This document shows positions 9,750 through 20,489 of a DNA stretch of 64,000 nucleotides, piece by piece (position 1 is the first letter of the stretch; each line of letters opens with the position of its first letter). The notes beneath the pieces were generated by a model that saw nothing but the letters and a program-made list of their open reading frames with translations, had not been told where the DNA came from and searched no databases. This stretch comes from Spirometra erinaceieuropaei. Its lineage: Eukaryota; Platyhelminthes; Cestoda; Diphyllobothriidea; Diphyllobothriidae. Made by a program: the position numbers and the translations under genes. The stretch is taken from positions 435,179 to 499,178 of the forward strand of contig CACRXP010000115.1 in NCBI GenBank assembly GCA_902702965.1, given 5' to 3'.

Positions 9750-11160
9750 CAGCCAACTAACACAGTGACCTCCCAGCTCCATAATCGGCAGTAAGACTTT
9801 GTTTAGGCACAGTCGTTAGCTGCGAAAACAGTGTGCGGATGGCCACCGTTCCTGGTGTCAATAGTGGTGAGCCACACTTGGAGAGAACAGGTAGAGGAGT
9901 TTGGATCTATTCGCCCCGGCCTGCTCCACCTTCCATCCGAACCTCAACAGGGAGAAGGAAATGGTAAGGCATCGACCGACAGAAAATACACTGAAATTCG
10001 CATCAGTATCAGTGGAACGTACCTCACAACAGTAGGCAAAGTCGCGTGAAAAGGAAGTGCACTTTCACGAGATATGAAGTCGGGCTCAAGCACTCCACCT
10101 AGAACCGCTGTGCATCCTACTCAACACCTAAATTAGGAAGCATATGACTGTTGTCCTCATAGCTGAGACATGAACAATCAATGTAGGTAAAGAAAGAAGA
10201 GTCGGTTGCTTTGAAAGGACACCGATGGGTCTTTAATAAAATTACTCTATTTATCTATTTATTTTACTCACCCTACCTGCTTCCGAAGAAGACTATACTC
10301 GAAGCGGCAGGGAAGGGTCTCGGATAATGCGGTCCTGGTAAGGACCAACATCCTCAGTATCTACGCTATGCTGAGACAGGCTCAACTGAAAGGGAGTTTT
10401 CACATCGTGGTGATGTACGTCGAGCGCCTGAATCATGGCAGTCTACCACTACAGCCACCAAAAAGATCACAGGTGAAGGCATTCATATAATCCACAAAAA
10501 CACCACCATTGCCCCTACCAAGAGCGATATGGAGTCGATTCTGACCTGTTCCCATCCCGAACGCACCACCACCACCACCACCACCACCACCACCACCACC
10601 ACCACCACCACCACCACCACCACCAAAACACGGTAGGCGCGTCCTTCGAATTTGAGTCGTATCCCCAGCTCTCCGAGTTTTCGTCGAATTTACTTGATAG
10701 TATAGGGCAGACTGAACGTCGCGTGGAAATAAATTGCGAACTGACAACGTATCCTTTGGATTTGGATTACAAGTACACCAACTCGAAAGTTCTATCATTA
10801 TTGGAATTTTTGGATCTCGACGTTATTTCCCACGGTATCAGGAGGAAGATTCTACCCGAATTCTTCAAGGAACAGCACCACTGATTAGTCTTCTCATTCG
10901 CACCGGTGAAGTATACCACAAATTCTCCAGCAAAAGATATTTGCAATCGTCCGACCATCTGTACAAGTCTCCCTACTTGACAACTTTTCTCCGAGATCTA
11001 CGTCGAAAACTATAAACGGCTGAGTCGTTTCCTATTTTACTTCATAATTGGCAAATTCTTCATTCTAACAATTGTTGAAAACATCCTGCACTACTCTAGA
11101 ACTGATTGAAGAGTTTGAAAATCATCAGCAATGAGCCAATTTGTTATAAAAAAACTCGTT
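9750..11160. other. PLE 3' flank and unassigned sequence
   Basis: The first ~80 bases still resemble the 3' flank of copy D. Beyond that no coding or RNA feature was recognised apart from the microsatellite at 10564-10625. A 121-codon ORF over the microsatellite (poly-Gly on the - strand) and a 93-codon ORF at 10734 have no known motif. Confidence 0.4.
10564..10625. repeat. (CAC)n microsatellite
   Basis: About 20 uninterrupted CAC units. Confidence 0.95.
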
Positions 11161-11164
11161 CACA

Positions 11165-11247
11165 AAAGTTGTGCAACTGGGATTTGAACTGGGTACCTGC
11201 GGTCTCGGAGGCCACAGTGTTAGCCACTGCGCTATCGATGAACGGTT
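11165..11247 (-). repeat. tRNA-like SINE head
   Basis: On the - strand, box A TAGCGCAGTGG (11234-11224) and box B AGTTCAAATCCC (11190-11179) are at tRNA spacing, with a plausible anticodon-stem pairing TGTGG/CCGCA. The loop between would be nine bases, not seven, so it is a degenerate tRNA-derived sequence and not a working tRNA. It abuts the 5' end of LINE1. Confidence 0.5.
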
Positions 11248-11329
11248 TGGCGCTAGTCAGATATGTTTATCAACTACAGAAGAGCAGCTGAAAACGGTCT
11301 TTAATTCATTAGCCGTCTCTTGCGATAAA

Positions 11330-12649
11330 ATGCCGCTGGAATCATTAGATTCCAGGGAGATTATGCACAATAGGCTCGAAGAGATAAGACAGGAAATAAG
11401 AACCGATGCACTGCCAAGAGGCCTCGAAAACTGCATGACAGTCGGGACGGATTCTGCGCTTGTCGGTCGCTGTGTCGGCTGTAAGGAACTTGAAAAGCGG
11501 GTCCAGACACTAGAAGAGAAGCAAGGCCTACTGACGGACATCATCATGGCTATTCTTAAGCACAGTAAGATAGAATTGCCAAATAATACGCCAAATTTCC
11601 GATCGATCGGCGACGAACATCCTACTAATAAAGGCGCTAGCGCGGAAAAGTCAAAGCCGGTCAGGCAGAGGAAGCGAGTTATGTCTCCAGCGGAAGCTCT
11701 AGACAAATCAGTTCCGGTGGATAACGTGGCAGTCGACACTAATGCATTAAAAATAAGTCAGGTTCCATTACCTGCTATAGTAACAAAACCTGCCAAATCA
11801 TCGAACAATAAAGTTGGGAAAGCCAAGATGACCCTCAGAAGATCTGTTAGAAACTACAAGGACTCGCTGTTATTCTTGGAAGGCAATGCTGTTACTCCAC
11901 TTCTTCACAAAGCTTACTCATCTGGAAAGTGCCCTAATCATTCCGTTTATGGAAAAGGACACGATAAGCCTTCGTGCAGTACATTGTAACAGGGTAATGA
12001 TTGTAAGAGCTCCACTGCCGGAGCAAGTACGTCACATGAAAATCCATGCTCTATACCCTCTTCGCCGGCCGAAAATCATTCAAATGTCGAAGTGACAACA
12101 GCCGTCGGGAATACTACAGTAGCATTATATCGTCCTAGCGAGGACGGGACTGTAATGAGCTCTTCCATAAATCGTAAGCAAAATATTGTCATAAGGGGCG
12201 CCCCAGAGTCCACGTCCTGCATTCCGAAGGAACGAGTGACGCACGACCTAGACCTTCTTCATCAGTACGCCAGTGCCGTCCTGCAGAATGGGGAAATATT
12301 CACCGTTAAAAAAGCTTTCCGACTAGGCAGAGCGGACCAAAATCGTGACCTAGAAACATCCCCAAGACCACTGAAAGTTATTTTGGAAAACGAAGCCCAA
12401 GCAGCGCTTTTGTTAGAAAGTAGAACGACCTTACGCAATTCGCACAAGGAAGTGTTTTTTCAACCAGACTACGAACCGAGGGAAAGACTGAAAATGAGAG
12501 AACTGAGATCAGAATTGAAGGAGAGAATTGGCAGAGGAGAGAAAGGGCTGAAGATCAAAAATGGACAAATAGTCCAAACAAAGGGGTCTTTCCTGTGGTC
12601 AGAACCCGTCACAATGAAGGCCGGGCCTCTCCAACGAATCAGTCATTGA
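11330..12649 (+). pseudogene. LINE1 ORF1 (CR1-like), one in-frame stop
   Basis: A single reading frame runs from the ATG at 11330 to the stop at 12649, interrupted only by a TAA at 11987-11989. The first half has a CVGCKELEKRVQTLEEK segment typical of a short coiled coil and a basic middle. The second half has NIVIRGAPES, KKAFRLGR, PLKVILENE and VFFQPDYEPRERLKMREL, the RRM-like RNA-binding pattern found in ORF1 of CR1-like LINEs. ORF1 proteins coat LINE RNA. The open frame extends upstream to 11171 without an ATG. ORF2 follows in another frame with a short overlap. Confidence 0.75.
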
Positions 12650-13467
12650 AGGTTATATCCGCAAATGTGCAAAGCCTCTTCAACAAACTAGATGAACTAA
12701 GAGACTTAGTTGATGAAATTAAGCCAGACATTATGGCATTCACAGAAACGTGGCTTACTGAAGATATCGCAGATTCAGAAATATAACTTAGAGGATATCA
12801 GCAATTCAGGAGAGATAGACTAAGCCGAGGAGGAGGAGTCATAATTTATGTCACTTGCAAGCTAAGCGCTATGGCTGATGTACACAGACCGGTACGGGAT
12901 GTGGAACTGCTAAGCGTTACCATATCTACTAAGAATGTCCGATCATTGACGCTTTCGGTAGTGTACCGTTCACCGAACCATACTTCCGACCAAGATCTCA
13001 TGCTCATATCCGAACTGTACTAAGCTAGCGAGAAGAAAGACGTCCTTATCGTTGGGGATTTTAACGTTCCTTGCATTGATTGGCTAACGTGGACTGCACA
13101 AGGGCCGAAAGACAGCTTTAATCACAAACTACTACAATGGGCAACGGACAAACTTCTCTGCCAGAATGTTACCTTTGGAACACGGGTCAGGGAAGGGCAG
13201 CAGTCGAACTGCCTTGATCTTATTTTTACCCGAGAGGAGGAAAACGTGTTAGACCTGCAGGACCGACAGCCATTAGGGTCAAGCGACCACATCACCCTCT
13301 ACTTCGAGTACTCACTGTTTTCCAAACCCGTCCAACTCGAGAGGTGGGAGAGGAACATTTGGAAAGGTGACTATTCTCTCATGAGGAGGGAAGCGGCAGC
13401 TATATCATGGGAGACTGAACTGCATGGTCGAGCAAACGATAACTGGAATACTTTCAGTTCCGGCTGA
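12595..13467 (+). pseudogene. LINE1 ORF2, APE-type endonuclease part
   Basis: The endonuclease starts around KVISANVQSLFNKLDEL. It carries TETWLT (catalytic glutamate), VGDFNVPCIDW (GDFN motif) and SSDHITL (SDH motif), the signature of the apurinic-type endonuclease of non-LTR retrotransposons. In-frame TAA stops at 12784-12786 and 13021-13023 break it. The part that normally links endonuclease and RT (roughly 150 residues in relatives) is missing: the frame goes from WNTFS directly into the RT's LKPAKSPGAD. This points to an internal deletion. Confidence 0.85.
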
Positions 13468-14749
13468 AACCGGCCAAATCGCCGGGCGCAGATAGAGTTC
13501 CCGCACTAGCACTTCGCGAACTTGCTAATGAACTGTGTAAACCCTTATCCGCAATATTTCAAAAGTCATTTGAAGACGGCGAGCTACCGGAAGAATGGAA
13601 GTGCGCACTCATTACTCCGATCCATAAAGGAGGCTCAAGACTTGACTGCGGAAATTATCGTCCTGTCAGTCTTACTTGATGAAATACCTGGAACAGAACA
13701 AAATATTGTGCGATGCCCAACACGGCTTTCGTCCAGGGCGCTCCTGCCTAACGAGTGTTCTTTACTCACACGAGAAATGGACACGAGCTACCGATAAGGG
13801 TTTTGCAGTAGATCTCATATTTTTTGACTTCAAGAAGGCCTTTGACAGTGTCCCACACAGGCTTCTTTTGCAAAAGATCTGGGATGTAGGGATTCAAGGG
13901 AGAATGTTTAATTTGATCAGAAGTTTTCTGTCCTCCAGAGTACAAAGAGTCGTCGTTAGTAATTCTACCTCGGAATGGGTAAAGGTGGAAAGTGGTGTCC
14001 CACAGGGTTCTGTCTTAGGCCCAGTACTCTTCCTGATTTATGTTAATGACTGCATCAGCGAAGTCAATTGAGAGGCTCTCATGTTCGCGGATGACATAAA
14101 AATATGGAGTGAAGTCAAGTGTGATGATGACGCAGAGAAGTTGCAGTCGAACATCAACAAACTGTGTGCTTGGTCGAACAGATGGCTTTTGAAGTTTAAC
14201 GTGTCCAAATGCGTGGTTTTGCACCTGAACGCCGGTCGCAATGCCTCTCCCAAACACCAGTACTATATTGACGGGACGAGGTTAGAAACTGTGGAAAGAC
14301 ACAGAGATCTGGGTGTATGGACGACCACAAATCTATCGCCATCAGAACACTGCAGAAAGATGGTCCAGAAGGCAACTAGTACTCTACACTGGATCAGACG
14401 TGCATTTAAAATATTTCCTCCCGAACTCTTCGAAAGACTCTTTGGTGTCTTTGTAAGACCTCATCTAGAGTATGGAATGCCAGCAGCTTCACCATGGATG
14501 TGGAAGAATACCAACTTACTCGAACAGGTGCAACGCAGAGCGACAAAGATGGTCGACGGTCTAAAGCACTTATCTTATCAGGAGAGGCTAAATTTGCTTG
14601 GCCTATTCCCTCTCTCTTATAGACAAATAAACTGCAGTCTACTCTGGACGTTCCGGATTGTTCGCGGCCAGGGTAGCTCATTAAGAGCTGAGGATTTCTT
14701 TGAGTTCGCCCGTGCAAACCAACTACGCGGCCATGCATTCAAAGTCGGG
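13461..14749 (+). pseudogene. LINE1 ORF2, reverse transcriptase part
   Basis: In order: LKPAKSPGAD, LITPIHKGG and GNYRPVSLT in one frame, then a small deletion with frameshift near 13675, then QHGFRPGRSC, FFDFKKAFDSVPH (motif A, about 13821), SGVPQGSVLGP (motif B) and FADD (motif C, 14084-14095). A TGA at 14069-14071 precedes FADD. The catalytic aspartates are intact. The C-terminal domain (HRDLGVW, LEYGMPA, QRRATKMV) runs to RGHAFKV, where it is cut by LINE2. The remainder resumes at 18245 and again at 18898. CR1-like by motif pattern. Confidence 0.9.
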
Positions 14750-16116
14750 AATTCAATTCAATTCAATTATTTTTATTAAAGACCCGTCGGGGTCCCATCA
14801 AAGCAAGTAAAAAATTTGCATGCAAATTTCAGACGATGTAGGCAAAATCTGCACAAAGTGCAATGCATAGTTTTTGAGATTAGAAGTCCGTTAAGCAGAA
14901 TGAAAAGGAAAAAAACGAGGGGGGAAAGAACTCCAAAGCAAAATTTAAAAATGATTGTGGTAATTTAACAGGAGAAAAAAAACCCCTCAGAAAAATAGCA
15001 TCAGAAAAAAACAGGGAGGACTGGCCTGCATGTGACGGTACAAAATGGAATATAGTCCGACATCAACATGGCCGAAATAAATGTCAGCTGTATATGGCAT
15101 TGTGTAACGGATTTCATAAAATGGTACGTAGGCGGGTCGGTCAGGACTGGCCTGTATCTTCTTGAATAAGAAAAATAAGTGGCGAAATTGAAAACCAGTC
15201 TCAAGCTGATAGGAACCCAGATGCGGTCGGGTTCATTCAACCGAGTCCATCCGAACATGGGGGAAGGGAGATGCGACCAGACTACTAGTATATGGCGAAT
15301 ATAGAAGGCTTTGTCAAGACCGCCGATGGAGCGCATTCTGTAAGGGCACGATGACAACCAGTCTCGAGGCGACAAGAACCCAGATGCGGGCTGTTACATT
15401 CATCAGAGTCCATCCGAGGATAGGGCAAAGGAGATGCGACCAGATTACTAGTATATGGCGAATATAGAAGGCTTCGCCAAGAGCATCGATGGAGCGCATT
15501 CAGTGAGGGCATCATGAAGATCAGTCCCGAGGCGATAGGAACCCAGATGCGGTCGGTTTCATTCAACCGAGTCCATCCGAACATGGGGGAAGGGAGATGC
15601 GACCAAACTACTAGTATATGGCGAATATAGAAGGCTTTGTCAAGACCGCCGATGGAGCGCATTCTGTAAGGGCACGATGACAACCAGTCTCGAGGCGACA
15701 AGAACCCAGATGCGGGCTGTTACATTCATCAGAGTCCATTCGAGGATAGGGCAAAGGTGATGCGACCAGATTACTAGTATATGGCTAATATATAAGGCTT
15801 CGCCAAGAGCATCGATGGAGCGCATTCAGTGAGGGCATCATGAAGATCAGTCCCGAGGCGATAGGAACCCAGATGCGGTCGGTTACATTCATCTGAGTCC
15901 AACCGAGGATGGAGGAAGGGAGATGCGACCAAACTACTAGTATATGGCGACTACAGAAGGTTTCGCCAAGAGCGTCGATGGCGCGCATTCTGTGAGGGCA
16001 CGATGCATGAACTAAATAATTAGAATAATTAACATTTCTGGTGAGGGATCTTAGGTAGCGAGACTACTCATAAAGGAAGGAAACGTGAACAGATACGGAA
16101 ATTTAATAGCGGCATG
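14750..16116 (-). repeat. LINE2 3' untranslated region and terminal microsatellite
   Basis: Read on the - strand this follows the LINE2 ORF2 stop. It contains a 163-bp tandem satellite and ends with an AATAAA signal (14777-14772) and a short run of ATTGA-type pentamers (14769-14750). CR1/Jockey-type LINEs lack poly(A) tails and commonly end in short microsatellites, so this is taken as the element's true 3' end. It lies exactly where LINE1 stops. Confidence 0.7.
15190..16005. repeat. 163-bp tandem satellite, five units
   Basis: The anchor GATGCGG occurs at 15220, 15383, 15546, 15709 and 15872, an exact 163-bp step each time. Units 1 and 3 are nearly identical (TTCATTCAACCGAGTCC). Units 2 and 4 are nearly identical to each other (GGCTGTTACATTCATCAGAG). 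Unit 5 is a third type. The array therefore shows a 326-bp A-B-A-B-C higher order. ORFs within it are periodic artefacts. Confidence 0.9.
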
Positions 16117-18240
16117 CTACATTCCCGGTGGCCCTTTCTCATTGTCATAGAAAAATTTGTCTGGGAAGGATGAGGAAAATAAAAGTTTAATCGAGTCAGT
16201 ATTCAGATAAAGGCGTAGCCTTCTCTTAAAGGTGTGTAGATTTTCTGAAGAACTTATATTTATTGGAAGGTTATTCCAGAGGAAAGTATACCTGGAAGCG
16301 AAAAAAAGGGAGCGCTTAGAGGTGGAGGACGCTGGAAGAGGTATAATTAGAGACGAGTTGCGAAGATTGTATGGGCGACTACTAGGGGTAAGTGTTGAAA
16401 TCCGAGGAAAATTTGAACTATGATAAATGCGAAAGAGGAGACAGAGGCCCGCTTCTAGTCTTCGAACCCATAAAAATTTTAGGTTAATTAGCTGACATCT
16501 ATCTGAGTAGGAGATATTGGGATGTTCCCCATCTAAAAGTTTTTTAGAAAACGTCTTTGGACATTTTCAATTTTTAAACGACTAGCCTCGTTCATCAAAG
16601 CAAAGAATGGGCAACAATACTCGAGAATGGGAAGTACAAACATACGATAGAGCCTTAATTTAATTTCAGGAAGATAGAAATTGTAAGAAATAAAGCCACA
16701 AATCTGGGCAGCTTTGGCTGTAATTCTGTCAGCGTGCGGCGAGAGATCAAGATTACTAGTGAAGCTTAAACCTAAATCCTTGATGGTGGTACATTCAGTA
16801 ATAGGTGTTCCTTGAAAGACCACAGGTTGAGGTAGCCTATCAGGTCCAAAACACATATAACGACATTTAGACGGAGAGAATTCCATTAGCCATTTTGAGC
16901 TCCAAGCTGAGAGAGCAAGCAAGTCTGCATGGATTTGCTCCAGGCAATGAAGGCTCGTAGATTTTTTGAAAGAATATACACATTTGTGATCATCGGCATA
17001 AATAAATGATTGAGAATGTTTAACTGCGGCTGAAATATCATTTATGTAAAGCAAGAACAAAAGAGGACCTAAAACGGTACCTTGTAGGACACCGCTCACA
17101 ATAGGACTTTCACTGGAAAGTGAAGATCCCACCAAAACCTTTTGTTTAGGATTAGACAGGTATGACCTGAGAAAGTCTATTAGTGGACTGCGAATTCCCA
17201 TAGCTTCCAATTTAATCAAGAGTCTTTTATGTGGCACTTTATCAAAGACTTTACTAAGATCAAAATAAATTACGACAACAGATAAGTGATCATTACGAAG
17301 AGAGGTAAGTAGATCGAGAAACGACAAATGACATGTTTCACAAGAGCGATCTGGTAAAAAACGATGCTGGGAAGGGCTAATAACTTGATTGGCTATGAAC
17401 AATTCGGTAATTTTTACGGCGATAATTTTTTCGAAGATTTTGGCGAGAGAGGGTGTTTTATGGACACCCCGATAGTTCTGTACGTCAGAACGACAGCCAG
17501 ACTTAAATACTGGAATAATAATAGAAGTTTTCCAATAGTCAGGGAAGAAGCCATTTACGAGAAATACTGAAAAGATTTTGCTAAGCAGAGGAGGAAAATC
17601 TCTTAGCTGTTTTATCAAAGAGTTTGGGATATTGTCCGTACCTACTGAGTGAGAGTTAGGAAGATGACTTATCAGTTTTTGAATACATTCAGGAGAAAAA
17701 TTAATGAAGCTAAGAGAAGCATCAGACAACGAAGGAATTAAAGGGATCGGATCAGTTTCAATGGTGAAATGCTTGGCAAAGAACGAATTTAAAATTTCTG
17801 CTTTGCCTGACTCCTCTGTAATGAAGGCATCACTTGCACTAAGCAAGGGCGGAATGACTCGGTGGGACTTAGCAGATGATCTTTGACGGAAGATCTGAGC
17901 AACTGATTTAGAAGAATTCACGTCATTAATAGCTAAAGACTCTCTACGCCTATCTCGCTCGAGCCTCATTTTCGAAGCTAGTTCAAATATTTCAACGATT
18001 CTTAGATGAACTGATAATGAACTCACAGAAGGATCTTTAAACTGCTTCCGTAACTTTTTAAGTCTGTTTTTAAGAAAGTGTGGGACAGCGGTGGAATTAG
18101 CACTCGGTTTGAACATCTTCCGAGGAATAAGGTCAAGAAGACCTTCTGTTACGCATTGTAATAAATTGTTAAAAAAATTTAGATCATTATTTGAAAAAAT
18201 ATTGTGCCAATCAAGAGTGCATGTAAAGTTATTTACTAAA
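16117..18240 (-). pseudogene. LINE2 ORF2 reverse transcriptase, one frameshift, 5'-truncated
   Basis: The longest conserved coding stretch in the window. From 18240 downwards it shows the pre-RT linker, IIIPVFKSG, HRFLPDRSCETC, IYFDLSKVFDKVPH (motif A), GVLQGTVLGPLLFLLYIND (motif B) and IYADD (YADD at 17000-16989). The frame ends at 16533 with LKNF. A one-base shift in the A-run just before it reopens the frame through DGEHPNISYSDRCQLINL and LFFASRYTFLWNNLP to a natural end (EKGPPGM, stop at 16119-16117). So there is one frameshift and no other stop. The endonuclease half is absent: the frame beyond 18240 is antisense LINE1 and GC-rich repeat read by chance. A Jockey/CR1-clade non-LTR RT. Confidence 0.9.
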
Positions 18241-18244
18241 TGAG

Positions 18245-18295
18245 CGCACAGCGGGTTGTCAGGCCGTGGAACTCGCTTCCAAGCGAGATGGTGAC
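18245..18295 (+). pseudogene. LINE1 ORF2 C-terminal piece, after LINE2
   Basis: The + strand reads QRVVRPWNSLPSEMVT, the near-C-terminal motif of CR1-like ORF2 (RVV..WNSLP). It lies immediately 5' of the LINE2 5' end, on the strand and in the order expected for the continuation of LINE1. Probably 10-20 codons between HAFKV (14745) and this piece are missing. Confidence 0.75.
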
Positions 18296-18897
18296 CCTGC
18301 CAGCACATTGCCCCTTCATAGGCGGGGCTGGAAGGGGCTGGGTGGGGCCAGGGCCCCGCCTGCCAGCACATGGCTCCTTCATAGGCGGGGCTGGAAGGGG
18401 CTGGGTGGGGCCAGAGCCCCCTCTGCATTGAAGCATTTTTAAGCGTATTTGCATCGAAAGATATGTTTCAAAAGCACCACTTATAGTACCTTCTTTGGAA
18501 TTAAAAGGAGCTATTTTATCAAAATTGGCTTATAAATCATGGAGAAAGCATCCGTTTACGCCCATTGAATGTAGCTGCGGATGAGCACAATATATTGAGG
18601 CTTTGTTTAAGTCCCTCATTGCGTAAACTCTTTTTTGTCCACCGGTTTACAATCTGTGTGTGTTATTAATTCGTATATTTGACAATCGGGACGATATGTT
18701 AAAGTGGTGCCAAAAGTGGGCTGGGATGTGGCGTCCCCTGCGCATTTTTTTTCGCTGGCGGGGCTAGGCGGGGCTATCGCGTTGCATGCCCCGCCACAGC
18801 CCCCTCCACAGCCCCGCCTAGCCCCCTCATGGCCCCCTCTAGCCCCGCCATTTTTGAGGGGGCCAGGCGGGGCTAGGCGGGGCTGGTGCTGGCAGGG
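18296..18897. mobile_element. GC-rich TIR element (MITE-like), ~600 bp
   Basis: Bounded by CCCTGCCAGCAC (18295-18306) and its exact reverse complement GTGCTGGCAGGG (18886-18897). GAC stands on both sides (18293-18295 and 18898-18900), compatible with a 3-bp target duplication. Removing the segment joins EMVT to NTVCVFKRKLARLVF and restores a LINE1 C-terminus. The ends are GC-rich: a 63-bp unit is duplicated at the left (18298 and 18361) and GGCGGGGCT motifs crowd the right (18762-18885). The centre is AT-rich and has no transposase. It is a non-autonomous DNA transposon by structure; the superfamily is unknown. Confidence 0.7.
18298..18423. repeat. 63-bp direct duplication, GC-rich
   Basis: Two near-identical units start TGCCAGCACAT at 18298 and 18361 and contain GGCGGGGCTGGAAGGGGCTG. 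Subterminal repetition of the TIR sequence within the element. Confidence 0.85.
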
Positions 18898-18997
18898 GAC
18901 GGCTAACACAGTTTGTGTGTTTAAAAGAAAACTTGCTCGTCTAGTTTTCGACAGAAATCGGCTTGTACAGCATGACTATGCACAGCCAGTTTTGTAA
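18898..18997 (+). pseudogene. LINE1 ORF2 C-terminal end
   Basis: The frame reads ANTVCVFKRKLARLVFDRN and then VQHDYAQPVL and a stop at 18995-18997. This is the terminal segment of a CR1-like ORF2 (FK..LD..L pattern). It continues the frame of 18245-18295 once the TIR element is removed. Confidence 0.7.
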
Positions 18998-19223
18998 AAT
19001 CTGTCATATACAATCTTCCGCACTAATTTACAGTGACCCCATGCACTACCTTATGATAACGATTGAACTGTGACCCAATCACATTTTAAATGCCGGCAAA
19101 TTTATTTTATTTTTGAGTATAAATCTGCGAAAGCACTGTACATAAATAGGGTCATCAAGGGCTCTGCCTGTAACCCTTCAATATACATATACATATACAT
19201 ACAATATACACCACCACCACCAC
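18998..19223 (+). repeat. LINE1 3' untranslated region and microsatellite
   Basis: Non-coding stretch after the ORF2 stop, ending ATCAAGGGCTCTGCCTGTAA and then a run of ATACAT units (about 19183-19206) and CAC units up to the gap. A terminal microsatellite is usual for this LINE class, so the LINE1 3' end is probably near 19182. Confidence 0.55.
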
Positions 19224-19301
19224 NNNNNNNNNNNNNNNNNNNNNNNNNNNNNNNNNNNNNNNNNNNNNNNNNNNNNNNNNNNNNNNNNNNNNNNNNNNNN
19301 N
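19224..19301. other. assembly gap (78 N)
   Basis: A run of N. It begins in a CAC microsatellite and ends inside the left part of P3 copy 1, so the true left end of that copy is hidden. Confidence 1.
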
Positions 19302-19447
19302 AAGAGGATTCGGCAAGCATACGTTGATTTTCGATAAACTATCTTCAGACCTGTAAGTTTATACTGCTATCGAAATGATTAAAAAGAAAATGCGGGCGAG
19401 CATCTATTCTGCAGCTGATGTTTCGATGGCCATGTAAATGCACGGGC

Positions 19448-19467
19448 CTGAAGAGGCTTTATCGAAA
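19448..19467 (+). ncRNA. hammerhead motif, P3 copy 1, 5' pLTR
   Basis: CTGAAGA (19448-19454), short stem II, GAAA (19464-19467). Position 7 of the core is free, so CTGAAGA fits CUGANGA. Both core strands are intact but stem II pairs poorly. It is the partner of the 21273 motif 1.8 kb downstream. Confidence 0.55.
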
Positions 19468-19764
19468 TCAAGCGTATGCTCACCGCGGCTGTCTGCATAT
19501 GCTTATACGCTGGGAATTTCCCGTTGGTTTCTCGTGTCTGTGATAGCTTTTGAATGTCTTGGGCTTTATTCGGTTAAATTTTCAGTTAGATATGGCTATG
19601 TGACCCCGTCTGAAATAAACAAACCCCAATCACCTGTAATACGGGACCGTTGGTAATAGGAATTTTTACAGGTGGAGCTAGCAAACGCACAGTCGACGTG
19701 GTCAAGTAGTTGGGAAGCTATTGGGAGTGCGCGGTTGTATCTTGAAATAGGCACACTAATCCCT

Positions 19765-19832
19765 CATCCTAACCCTAACCTCTAGCCGTGACCCCTAACT
19801 CCAACTCCTAGCCTTAGCCCCCTAACCCGGCC
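19765..19832. repeat. telomere-like tract (CCCTAA-type, degenerate)
   Basis: Two perfect CCTAACCCTAACC units, then degenerate CCTAAC-type repeats (CCCCTAAC, CCTAACCC). TTAGGG is the animal telomere repeat. The tract is internal to the P3 element and occurs in both copies, so it is part of the element and not a chromosome end. Confidence 0.65.
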
Positions 19833-20489
19833 CCAACAATATTGCGTCCATCAAGTAGGGCTACATAACCACATCTTACCGAAATTTCTATTAGATAAAT
19901 AGCTCCCCTTGCTAGCTCTAAAGATGTTTGGACGGTCCCACGCTAATGACGTCAGTGTTAACAATAAAATGGCCACGCGATATTTAGAAAGGAAGACGTA
20001 CTCCCCTATTAAAGGTAAACTTGCGCTAACTTCTAGTGGTTCAGGGCTGAAGCTAGTGTTATCGTTAGGACGTGGGGATAGGCGATCCCCCTTGGAATTT
20101 ACTACAAAGGGATACATATTCTAGTGTGCTAGTCATGTTTTTTATCAGCCTACAAGGATGATTTTTAAATTTGCAGTTGGATTGCCTTATAAAATTCGTC
20201 ACTACAGGCATCGACATAGCTGTTTCCTTAAATACAGCAAGTCAGGCATATCCGTCGACCAAATTCACGTCGCAGATGGAAGTGGTCGCTTTGCCCCTTT
20301 TTTATTGAGATCGTTCTTAAAAACAGATCTGACGGTAGTGTCAGAAGGTGTTTCTATAGGAAGAGAAGTTAGTCTGGACAGTACATGAACTTCGGCAGTT
20401 TCATGCCCTTCCAAAAAACGAAATCTAGTCTGGTGTTTGATACAAAGGGCTAGAAATTTTTTTTTTCTGCGGATACCATTGAGGAGGAG

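Noticed and set aside
10433..10798. Poly-glycine protein
   Set aside because: Translation of the CAC microsatellite; no supporting coding features.
15001..15988. Family of similar ORFs on the - strand
   Set aside because: Frames of the 163-bp satellite; similarity reflects tandem repetition, not a protein.
15190..16005. CRISPR-like or other spaced-repeat array
   Set aside because: Units are contiguous 163-bp satellites without unique spacers, in a eukaryotic context.
18241..18428. N-terminal extension of the LINE2 ORF
   Set aside because: It reads antisense through the LINE1 remnant and a duplicated GC-rich repeat; the open frame there is accidental.
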